From NCBI GenBank assembly GCA_037501455.1, contig CM074858.1:12264501-12328500 (forward strand): a stretch of DNA of 64,000 nt, written 5' to 3'. This document shows, piece by piece, positions 34,926 through 44,130 of the stretch. Every line of letters starts with the position of its first letter. The first letter of the stretch is position 1. Source of the DNA: Lantana camara. Its lineage: Eukaryota; Streptophyta; Magnoliopsida; Lamiales; Verbenaceae. The position numbers and the translations under genes were made by a program. Under the pieces are notes generated by a model. That model did not search any database. It was not told where the DNA came from and saw nothing but the letters and a program-made list of their open reading frames with translations.

Positions 34926-35094
34926 TCGTTCTGACAGATCGACCACTCAAACAGGTTATGGAAAAGCCGGAGGTATAGAGAAGGCTTACCAAATGGGCGA
35001 TCGAACTTGAACAGTTCAAGATTTTCTATCGACTTTGGGTATCTTACCAGGCTCAGATTTTAGCGGATTTTCTTGTAGAAAAAGACATACCCAC

Positions 35095-35530
35095 CAACCT
35101 CGAGCACGGTGACACACTTTGGACTCTCGCGGTCGATGGCTCTACGACCTCCTCCGCGGGGGGGAGGGAGCGGGTGTGTCCCTCTACAACACAAACGGTC
35201 AAGAGATCAAATATGCCATCGCACTCGAATTCCCTGCGATAAACAATGAAGCGGAGTATGAAGCTCTTCTACCTGGATTAAGGATAGTAAGAATGCACAA
35301 CATCAAAAAACTCATGACCATTACCGACTCTCAGTAGACCGTGAGATAAATCAATGGAGTCTATGAGGCTCGAGAAGAATCTATGAGCAAGTACCTCGCC
35401 CTTGCGAAGAAAATCATCTCGGAATTTTAAGAATTTAGACTTTATCAGGTTCCCCGAGAAGAGAATGCTCGAGCAAATGCCCTATCGAAATTTGCCAACA
35501 GCTCAAAAGGGACCAGTAATCGACCCATAA
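35095..35530 (+). pseudogene. Second RNase H-like domain
   Basis: It reads LAVDGS (about 35128), then AGVSLYNTNGQEIKYAIALE, then NNEAEYEALLPGLRIVRMHN, then ITDSQ, followed by EENARANALSKFANSS near 35461-35508. The D-G-S...E...D...D pattern is that of an archaeal-type RNase H, which Tat elements acquired in addition to the RT-linked one. Stops at 35335, 35347 and 35428 and a frameshift after LAVDGS at the run of nine Gs near 35158 break it. Confidence 0.75.
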
Positions 35531-35535
35531 CTTTC

Positions 35536-36530
35536 ATGACATCGTTAAATCGATCGATAGACCAAGCCCCACGAGATATCAATTCCATAGATGTCGCGAA
35601 ACCTTGCTGGTTCGATAGTTTGGTACTCTACCTTCGAGATGGTGTTCTACCAGATGATCATATTGAGGGAAAGAAAACCAAGTATTGTGCCTTGAACTAT
35701 TTCCTCGACCAAGAAGATCGGTTGTACAAACGCTTTTTTATCGGCCCTACCAAGCGATGTCTTCGACCGTTTCAAGGTCAAGAAGTGTTAGCTGAAATCC
35801 ATGAAGGAACGTATGAAAATCATGTTGGCGGTCGATCCCTGGCTCAGAAAACATCTCGAGCCGGGTTCTACTGGCCTATCCTCTCCAAGGATGTTTTCGA
35901 GTTTGTGAAAAGAAGTGACCGATGCAAGAAGCATGCCAATTTATCGCATCAGCACCCTGCAGAAATGATTTCGATCGAGTAGGCCTGGCCATTCGAGTAA
36001 TGGGGGATCAATATCATCGGTCCATTTCCGATAGCCACTCGACAGAGATAGTTCATCATTGTTGCCATCGACTACTTTTCCAAGTGTGTCGAAGCTCTTG
36101 CAGTTCCAAAGATTACTTTTCATGTCATTCAAGATTCCTGTGGAAGCACATAATCACTCGATTTGGGATTCCAAAGATCCTTGTCTGTGATAATGGACCA
36201 CAATTCTGCAGCTCTCAGTTGTAAGCTTACTGCTCCGATTTCAAGATTAGCCAGAGATACCTCTGCCGGACATCCACAAGCTAACGGACAGGTCGAAGTC
36301 ACCAATCAGACCATCAAACAGAACCTTTGCACTCGACTTGAAGCAAAGAAAGAACTCTGGGTCTACAAGCTAGAAGGAGTCCTCTGGGTTATCGAACCAC
36401 TCCTCGCATTCCGACAGGACTAACTCCCTTCGCCATGGTATATGTGTCGGAAGCAATGATACCAGCCGAAATCCTTCACGAATCCCACGAGTCACTCACT
36501 TCCAGCTCGACGAAAATACTGCAGTTGTAA
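35536..36530 (+). pseudogene. Integrase, N-terminal and catalytic parts
   Basis: The zinc-binding part (35800-35945) has HEGTYENHVGG then FYWPILSKDVFEFVKRSDRC; the first cysteine of the HHCC finger is replaced (S-D-R-C where C-x2-C is usual). The core reads WGINIIGPFPIA at about 36001: the first catalytic aspartate (family WGIDIIGPFP) is asparagine. It continues with ITRFGIPKILVCDNGPQF and HPQANGQVEVTNQTIKQNL, which hold the second aspartate and the glutamate. Stops at 35980, 35997 and 36222 and frame changes add to the damage. The domain is interrupted near 36530 by another insertion and ends at 37553. Confidence 0.85.
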
Positions 36531-36539
36531 GTCGCAGGT

Positions 36540-37153
36540 CGAATGTCCCATCACTCTTTGGCATAACAGGGCATAACCGTCGTTTCAGGATGGGTGCATG
36601 TTTTATCCTCCTTCGCTAACAGCAAACCCATATCGTGCTGCACTGTTTGGTTCCAAGTTTGCATAGAGGTCATCAACATATCGATCTGCTTCTGAATTCC
36701 TTTCAGAGTTGCTTCGTTTTGTTGTTGAAATTCCTTGAAGGTAGTGGTACTTACTGAATCGGCCATCTCTCAAAGAAAGCACTAATGATACGAACGGTGT
36801 TCAGATGTATCGTAAGAAGTTTTAGAGTAGCTTCGGACTCGTTGCTTCTCAGGGAGAAACTGAAGATTTCCGACGAGACCGGCCGGAACGGAGAAAATTA
36901 GACGAGAAAAGAATTGAGAGATTTAGGGATTCAGAAGAAAAGTTTGTTTATTGCTTACCCCAAAACTCAAGAGTACACGGAATATAAAGAAGACTAAAGA
37001 GGACTTTTACTAACCTACAGACTCTTAAGGAAACACAATCAACATAATCTCAAATTACCAAACTACTAGGACTCTAATTTGGAAAGATAAATAATATCCC
37101 AACAATTACCGACTAACCAAACTAATAACGTGAACTAAGCTAATTAATAATCA
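36540..37153 (-). mobile_element. LTR plus gag-start fragment of a second retroelement, inserted in integrase
   Basis: On minus, an LTR (37153-36786, TGATTATTAATTAG...CACCGTTCGTATCA, 368 bp) belongs to the same family as the head-to-head pair at 18637-21925. A short leader follows, then a 71-codon frame (36766-36551) beginning MADSVSTTTFKEFQQQNEAT, coiled-coil-like, as at the start of a retrotransposon gag. The rest of the element is absent. The combination gives direct evidence that the LTR family is retroviral in organisation. The exact ends in the host integrase and a TSD could not be found. Confidence 0.7.
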
Positions 37154-37255
37154 ATACCTGCGATAATTCTTATGCCAAGGTGGTCCCGTCTTCACCCTAC
37201 TGCTTCTACGAAGGGTCGCCATATCCTCCTCGATATAACCACTTCCGGCGACTCC
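37154..37255 (-). pseudogene. Short copia-type polyprotein scrap
   Basis: The minus reading of 37240-37160 gives MATLRRSSRVKTGPPWHKNY, which resembles the basic RRSxRxxxPPxW linker between integrase and RT of Ty1/copia polyproteins. It sits between the LTR above and the resumed gypsy integrase. Such a short match could be chance; the composition and the RRSSR...W-x-K-Y spacing are the basis. Confidence 0.4.
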
Positions 37256-37553
37256 TTGTCCACTCCATCCGTATCAAGACCAGAGAGAAGGGGTATCAAA
37301 GAATGCAACAATATCGAGCTACAACGCCTCGAGCCTACAACAAGAACATTCGACCGCGCCTCTTCCATATGTGGATTTGGTACTAAAAAAGGTTGAAGTC
37401 ATAAAATATGTGGGCAAGCTCGATGAAAACTGGGAAGGTCCATATCGAGTCTCTAGAATAGGCAAGAATCGATCATATCATCTTGAAGATCTCGACGGGA
37501 AACCATTACCTCGATCATGGAATGCCCATAACTTGAAGAAATATTATATGTAA
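37256..37553 (+). pseudogene. Integrase C-terminal part of the Tat-like element
   Basis: Reading resumes after the insertion with REKGYQRMQQYRATTPRAYN, then, one frame later, DLVLKKVEVIKYVGKLDENW, EGPYRVSRIGKNRSYHLEDL and DGKPLPRSWNAHNLKKYYM followed by a stop at 37551-37553. This is the normal end of the gypsy polyprotein (GPY/F-type module: W-E-G-P-Y). It shows that the insertion at 36540-37255 lies within integrase. Confidence 0.82.
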
Positions 37554-38035
37554 AAAAATCTTGTACGTATATACGTATATCTTTTAGTTCAATGGAATAA
37601 CAAGCTTACTCTTCTTGATACAATGCTTTTATTCGATCCTACACTTATAAAATATCCTGTGTTATGTTGCTCGCTCATAACGACTTCATAAACTCGAAAG
37701 ATAAGGGTTAAATGCCCCAACATCTTCTCGAAAACATTGTTAAACATCGATTAATGAAAGCATTCAAAATAACACATTAAGAGAGAACTAAAAAACATTT
37801 CATTAACAAACTTGAAAAGATTACATAATCGAAATCGAACCAACGACTCGATAAAACAATTCTTTGACCTAAAACAGACTTTGGATTTTCCACTTGGGAG
37901 CCTATCACACTCGAATCCCTACCTATTTACAATGGATTTTGAGCCAACAACTAAGTGGAGTTCACCCTAATAGTCAAATCCCTAAAAAATACAAAGAACT
38001 CGACCCCAACAATCGAGTCCTTAAAAAGATGGGTC
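37554..38035. other. Non-coding spacer between integrase and the antisense ORF
   Basis: AT-rich. The plus-strand frame at 37894-38295 overlaps the antisense relic and has no domain. Confidence 0.5.
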
Positions 38036-38039
38036 TACA

Positions 38040-38640
38040 ATCAGCTAACTTCAGAAACACAGAGATAGGGCTGCCACGTTGTCTCTGGCTTAGTGTTCGG
38101 TCGGGCTCGGGGCTGTCCCCTCTTCGATCGACACCACAGCGGAATCACCAAAGTACACAGGGCAGACTTCTTTATGGTCGAGGGAGGCTTCGAGGTCAAA
38201 CTCGACTGGTATTCTCTCCATTTCTTCTAGGCCCCCGCCATACATGGATCGAGCCAAGTACACGGCGAGCCCGAATTCATCCTTTGTCCAGTTAGGGTCG
38301 GGAGAGGTCGGGCGTAGCAGGATCAGCAGGTTGAGGATCATCCTGGAAGACTCCAACCTTTGTTTGATCATAATCCTTGGGAAGATACCCGGTTGCTTGC
38401 ACTTGAGCCAGACATAGGTTGAAGCCTTCCTCGACGTCTTTGAAGCTCATGATCGAGTAGCTTTTTGGAAGGCTTTGTATTTTATAAACCTATAAGTGCC
38501 ACTCCTCTCCGACATCTGCACAACCTGCTCGAGGCCATTCTTGTATCTTCTAATGGACAGATTTGCCCATTTCCTCTTGCCTTCGACCTATCCTCGGCGT
38601 TTGGCCTCGACTTCTTCATTGATAGACTTTGGAGGGGACC
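38040..38640 (-). pseudogene. Antisense extra ORF of the Tat-like element, C-terminal relic
   Basis: Read on minus, 38450 downward gives MSFKDVEEGFNLCLAQVQAT then GYLPKDYDQTKVGVFQDDPQ. This is the GF-x-x-C-x-x-Q pattern seen near the C-terminus of the extra ORFs of Tat elements. The reading shifts between frames (38371-38090 holds the next part) and has stops. Its place, between integrase and the expected 3' LTR and on the opposite strand, fits the known antisense ORF of this lineage. The ORF at 62251-64000 has the same arrangement. Confidence 0.55.
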
Positions 38641-38659
38641 GGGATAATAAAGTGGTAAT

Positions 38660-39343
38660 TGAAATACCTTTTGTATTTACACTTGAGACGGATCCTAAGA
38701 CATTTGCAAAAGCTTGGCTTCTTGAGATGCTCATTTTTGGAAGAAAGCTGTAAACAATGAAATGGATTCGATCTTGGGTAACAATACTTGGGTACTAGCA
38801 AACTTACCGTGTGGTTCTAAACCCATTGGGTGCAAGTGGGTATTTAGAAGAAAACAAAACACCGATGGAACTGTCTTAGCTTTCAAAGCTAGATTAGTTG
38901 CCAAAGGATTCAGACAAGTAGAAGAGATTGACTACTTTGACACTTATGCACTAGTGGCTCGAGTTGCTTCCATTAGAATTCTTCTTACGTTAGCCTCTCT
39001 TTATAATCTATTTGTTCATCAAATGGATGTAAAGATAGCTTTTTTAAATGAAAATTTAAAAGAAGAGATCTATATGGAACAACCTGAGGGTTTTGTAGCA
39101 CCGGGTACGGAAAATAAAGTGTGCAAGTTGGTTAAATCCTTGTATGGTCTGAAACAAGCACCAAAAAAGTGGCACGAGAAGTTCGACACGGCTATCTTGA
39201 GCTTTGTATTCAAGTATAACAATGCTGACAGATGCATTTACTCCAAAAGTACAGTTGACTATATGGTGATAGTCTGCTTATATATCGATGATATGTTGAT
39301 CATCGGGACGAATTTGATTGGAGTAAACGAGACTTTAAGATGA
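38660..39343 (+). pseudogene. Copia reverse transcriptase
   Basis: This RVT_2-type domain reads NNTWVLANLPCGSKPIGCKW, then KARLVAKGFRQVEEIDYFDTYA, HQMDVKIAFLNENLKEEIYM, KLVKSLYGLKQAPKKWHEKF and the catalytic VCLYIDDMLIIG (about 39271-39306). It is intact over nearly 200 codons. The family E-A (W-x-x-A) start is shifted by one base just before the ATG at 38762, and a frame break after 39340 splits it from the remainder. It would copy RNA to DNA in the particle. Confidence 0.88.
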
Positions 39344-40200
39344 AAGACTTAGGTGAAGTGGATACTATTTTAGGCATTAAAGTTAAAAAACATAGTGGGG
39401 GGTTTTTCACTAAATCAATCTCACTATATTGAGAAAATTCTGACTAAGTTTAAACACCTCGAGATCAAGGAGGTGAATACTCTGTTTGATAACATACTGA
39501 AACTTAAAGAAAATAGTGGTAGAGCTATTGCACAGCTTGAGTATGCTAGTGCTATTGGCAGTCTTATGTACGCAATGCATTTCACTAGACCATACATTTC
39601 CTTTGTAGTTTCAAAACTTAGCAGATACACGAGCAGTCCCAACACTGATCATTGGAAAGTCGAGTACCTCAAGAGAACTATTAGCTTTGGCTTGTTTTAT
39701 AACAAGTTCCCTAGTGTGTTGGAAGGGTACTCAGATGGGAGTTGGGTAACTAGCGTGGGAGATAACAAATCCACAAGTGGGTGGATTTTCACTCTTGTCG
39801 GTGGGGCTGTTTCTTGGGTAAGCAAGAAACAGACAATAATCTCTCACTCTACCATGGAATCTGAGTTATAGCTTTAGCACAAGGTGGACAAGAGGTTGAT
39901 TGGATTAGAAATATATTGCTAGACATAGTTCTTTGGCCAAATCCAATGCCTCCAATTTCGTTGTATTGTGACAGTGTAGCAACACCTACAAAACCGTACA
40001 GCGGTACCAATATTGGTAAGTCTAGACATATTGGTCTGAGACACCCGTTTGTGAGACAATTAATACAAGATGGTATTATAACAATTATCTATGTGAGGTC
40101 AAATAAGAATTTGGCTGATCCGTTTAATAAGCCTCTAACGAGAGACTTAGTAGCTTCAACTACAAGAGATATGGGACTTAAACCACCCGAACGAAAGTGA
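39344..40200 (+). pseudogene. Copia RT C-terminus and RNase H
   Basis: Two frames cover it. At 39395-39871: [18 protein letters not shown], then [20 protein letters not shown], then [20 protein letters not shown] and [20 protein letters not shown]. At 39877-40198: ALAQGGQEVDWI (one base out of frame), SLYCDSVATP, then KSRHIGLRHPFVRQLI and NLADPFNKPLTRDL, ending in TGA at 40198-40200. The RNase H landmarks DGSW, ME(S)E and CDS are present. Frameshifts near 39345 and 39872 inactivate it. Confidence 0.85.
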
Positions 40201-40735
40201 TGGTAACCCTACCTATAATCTAGGTTACCCCTGATTATAGGTTCAAAGGGAAAAACAAGTCACAATTTGGTTAGAGCTATCAAGTGGTTTTATATGTAGT
40301 AGAAGATAGCTCAGTGGGTTGCAATGTGATAAGGTTGAGTTATGCTCTTAACAAAATGCTGCACTCTTTGCTACAAGTGCTTGAGAAACATTTTTCTTAT
40401 ACGAACTAGAAGTGAAGCCGCTTCTTATAGAGAGTTGTGGTTTATTCTCTTAGAGGTTCATGAAACTGGATATGGCATATGGCTTGATAAGTGCCAAGCA
40501 GCGGAGTGCTTTTTGTGTGATAAAGAACACATGTTTGTGGTAACTCCAATCGCGCCACTAAGGAGTTGAGGTTCGATCTGTGGGCACCCTCAACTTCGGC
40601 GTGGTCTTGAATTACTCACACTAAGGGAAGGTTCAATATTCGTCACACCTTCCGTTATTCATGTGATCTTTAAATAACACTTTGTCAGACACTGGTTTGG
40701 GGAAAGAGCAGTTTTTCCAAACAAGTGGGGGATTG
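40201..40735 (+). other. Copia non-coding region and polypurine tract
   Basis: The tract between the polyprotein stop and the 3' LTR ends with aacaagtgggggat at about 40721-40735, the polypurine tract that primes plus-strand synthesis. The frame at 40342-40569 has no domain. Confidence 0.7.
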
Positions 40736-43470
40736 TTGAATATTATGTGTCTTTAATATCCCACATTGAAAATTGAAGAGTCATTGGGAATATCAAAGAC
40801 ATATAATAGGTGTTTGAAAAAACTGTGACTCTTAGAGTCCCATATTGGAAAAATACTGAAAATGAGACAGCTTTATATATTAAAGTGGTGAATACAATAT
40901 TAAATTTGTGGAACTCAAGAGAGGGCTGATGGCCTCATATGCGGTGCGGTGCGGCGCACGGGCTTGGGCTCGGGCATGGACACGGTGTTGGAAAACACGA
41001 AAGAATTGAGCAACGGAAGTTTAAATTTTTCCAAAAGTTTAATCGTTGTCTTACAATTTTCGTACTGTAACTTTGGGAATAACAAGAAACTCACTTTAAT
41101 TGAAGCTTTCTTATGATGTCGTTACCGCCTAACGAACACCCTTCAAGCGGAAAGTCCCTCGAACGGTCCTTCGATTTAGACTCCAAAGTAAAAGGCCTCC
41201 AAAGCGTATCCACACTAGTTCTAGAACACAATCAAGCAAGTGAGAATGCTAGTTCTATAGCTTGTGTTAATGGCTAGGATAATTTTTGCTTTGAAAACTT
41301 TTCTTTTGGTTTTCTAAAAAACATAACACTCGGGGTCTAAAAAATAAGAGAAGCACCATCCCTAGTATTTATACTAGGTTGGTTCGAACCCCTAGGGTTT
41401 CCAAGAACCAATTGGATTGTTTTCTTGCTCACTAATTAACTAATTTAATTATTGATTTAATTGGAGAAAATAAGTTCCCAACTTGTTCTCCAAGTCTTGC
41501 AAGAATATTCTTCTCTCTCATACAATAGGAAGTTGGACTTTTCAACTTTCCTAAAGTTAAAAGTCAATATTCAATAAATAAATTAATTCCCAATTAATTA
41601 TTTATTGGGTTAAGATTATTTGAGAATAGTCTTAACAATTAATTCAAAATTAATTAAAAGACCAAAATTAATTAATTATAATTTAATTAATTAATTCTAG
41701 AAAAGAATTCACATATGAAACAAACACACGCCCAAAGCCACGTGTACACGACACGTGGCAGCCACGCAGGCTTACGTGACACGTGGCAGTCACGTGCCTT
41801 TGACACGTGGCAATGCCCACGTGGTTTGCTCCATTTTGTTCAACTATTTTGGTCCTTTGTTAATCATATTAACATCCTACTATAACCCTCGTGTTCTGGC
41901 ATTTGTGTGTGACCCTTTAAGTTCATTATTCGATTAGCAGTGACAACAATTAATTAATTCCCTAATTAATTAATCACTTCACAGATCACACTACCGTAAT
42001 CTAGCAATGGGTGTATGACCCTAGCCGAATAACGAAATGAATCGAAGAACCTTTCAGTCAATGAAAATAAGTGAAATACGATCCTCCTACAACTCCATCT
42101 CTCAATCAAGAACTAAGGCATGAGAATATTCTCAGAGCCCAAATATTCTTGATCTTTAAAGTTAAGTTCGTTTCATATCCATTTCGATCTCAATCCTAGA
42201 AAACCCCATTTTCTAGATGTCTTGATCTTTATCCACCTTGGCCAAGGGTTTAATGTTTAATGGACTACGAACAACTCAATCAGTAAGAGATCATTCTTGT
42301 TCTTAACAAGTGTAGGTCCTTTATCGATTCTACTAATTCTACATATGCCACTTGTGTAATCCCAACATAGGCCGTGGTTCAGGTGTCTATATGGCGACAC
42401 CCTTTTGAGCCTATATCAAAGATTACAGAGTTAGCTCATATGAGACATTACAGAATCTCAAGTCTAAGGATTAATGAATCACGTCATTGGCCTATGAGAT
42501 ATTTCCTAATCTAGAAGTTTCAGGAAACTTCCTTTCCCATTTAGGAATGTTCTCACACGGGACATCTCAGTGATGAAGTTCATGTAACAATCACCCTTAT
42601 GTATTATGAACGCATCAACGTATGCACTTATCACTCCATGAAACTGAGTGATCCTTCAAAAGGACATAATCATATAAACAAGTCTCAGCAGAGTAAAGGT
42701 CGACACTCCCACTGTTTGTCGGACTCATCCACTTGAAGAAGTTTCTAATCCTCGCCTATGGAGTTAAGAACTTGTTTCATGTGCCGTTCCCATAACGATA
42801 AAGTTCTTAATGGCCTCATCGGATTAGGGGAGTTCAATACATGCAAAACACAGTCAACCCAAACAGACATAAATAAGCACATAAAGAAGTGATTCCCTAT
42901 GAACAAAATCATCTCATTTATTCTTTAAAAACTGTTTGTGATTTCACAAGGAAATAGTAAAGCAAACATCTGCTTTAAGGGCACTATTCCTAACACACGG
43001 GGCTATTGTGGCGTTTGATGGCGTACTTTGCACTTCGCCCGTATGCATCGTCGTAGGAGCTTGGAGCCTCGCCTCCGAGTCCAGAGCCTACCTTATTGGG
43101 CCAAACTAATTCGAAATTAACCCTAAATTAGCCCAGTGATTTGAATATGTCTGTTGAGTGGCTAATTATAACTAAAAAGTCAAGAGAATTAAGCCACAAA
43201 TAAATTCAGAGGCCACTAACAGCCCATTGATGCTGAATTAATTCCCCAACAGCCATAATTCAAATTGGTCCGTTTTTAACACCTGAAATCTTTATATACA
43301 ATCCTCTTAAGCTGAAAAGTACACGCAACACTCATCTGATTTCTTGTGCAGTGCTGTCACACGAAATCCTCCCAAAAAGCTTGACATATATCCTGGATGT
43401 ATATCGCCTGCAACCTTTAGCACTCTTCCAAAAAATTTAGGGGTGATAGAAATTTTAAGGACAAGGAATA
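40736..43470 (+). repeat. Copia 3' LTR, interrupted
   Basis: It begins tgttgaatattatgtgtc right after the polypurine tract. Its first ~250 bp (40736-40985) and the continuation from 43001 are joined across the TSD of the inserted solo LTR. A TATA-like 'ctttatatacaatcctctt' lies at about 43291-43309. The outer end is not identifiable. Confidence 0.7.
40986..42995 (+). mobile_element. 2010-bp solo LTR inserted in the copia LTR
   Basis: It starts tgttggaaaacacg and ends ctattcctaaca, with the exact TSD cacgg at 40981-40985 and 42996-43000. LTRs of about 2 kb with TGTTGGA...CTAACA ends are known from several long-LTR plant copia groups; no internal domain is left to fix the lineage. The interior includes a CACGTGGCA-rich patch (about 41740-41825) with repeated acacgtggca words. 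It has no gene, and the 60-codon frame in that patch is chance. Confidence 0.88.
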
Positions 43471-43761
43471 TCCATGTCTAGCTTCATCTTTTGCCCAGAT
43501 TTCTTAACACACAAGAGTTTCTCCATCTACGAGTCGATGCACCAGTGAGTATTCTAATCCATAGGTCGAATAAGGGTTCCAACTCAACCTCATTTTTGGC
43601 TAGAGAAACTCCAATATATATCAAAAGAATTCATAGATCTGAAAAAGGAACACTTTATCGAGAAAAATCAATTAGGTAAAAAGAAAATAAGATCGATTCA
43701 AGAAAATTCATGGAGCCACGTAGTGATCATCAACATAAAGTAAATAAAATTTAGACCATAA
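43471..43761. other. Short unassigned stretch before the large MULE
   Basis: No gene. The 62-codon frame at 43491-43679 has no domain and may be the decayed outer part of the copia LTR. Confidence 0.4.
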
Positions 43762-44130
43762 TAAAATAATGGGGGAATTATTAAACAGGACCAATAATGT
43801 TAAAAAGTTATCCTAAGCCCCCTAATTTGAAAATTCTTCATTTGTGATCACCAATATAGCACATATTTTTTGTAAACCCCCCAAACACTTTAAAATACTA
43901 CTTTACCCTCAAGTTTTACTCTGATACACACACGATAATTCATCACCTTGCAACTAAACTTCCTCTGATTCTTCCCGCGATTCTGAGTCCGCCGTCGCCC
44001 CGTCCCCGCCGTCGCAGCCATAAGCCTATTATCATAGCACCCCCAATTGTTGCTATTGGTATTTTGATTTGATAACCGAAACGGACACCCCCTTGTTTGA
44101 TACGAAATCAAGAAAACCCAATCTGGGAAG

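Larger units (their letters stand above)
27767..38640 (+). mobile_element. Decayed Tat-lineage Ty3/gypsy retrotransposon with nested insertions
   Basis: Order on plus: 5' LTR (27767-28353), gag, aspartic protease, RT with RNase H, a second RNase H-like domain, integrase (ends 37553), then an antisense ORF relic (38640-38040). The Ty3 order (integrase after RT), the double RNase H and the antisense ORF before the 3' LTR together point to the Tat group. The 3' LTR is missing: at about 38640 sequence switches to a copia element. Nested in it are a hAT transposon (29584-32274) in gag and an LTR-gag piece (about 36540-37153) in integrase. Many stops and one catalytic change make it inactive. Confidence 0.85.
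38641..43470 (+). mobile_element. Truncated Ty1/copia element: RT, RNase H and 3' LTR
   Basis: It starts abruptly in the linker before RT (LETDPKTFAKA at about 38680), where gypsy sequence stops. It continues through RT (38762-39343), the C-terminal RT and RNase H (39395-40198), a non-coding tract, a polypurine tract (about 40724-40735, aagtgggggat) and a 3' LTR from 40736. Gag, protease, integrase and the 5' LTR are absent. The LTR is interrupted by a 2.0-kb solo LTR and fades out near 43470 with no certain CA end. Confidence 0.8.

Noticed and set aside
37894..38295. 133-codon plus-strand ORF behind integrase
   Set aside because: It is a shadow opposite the antisense ORF relic, with no domain.
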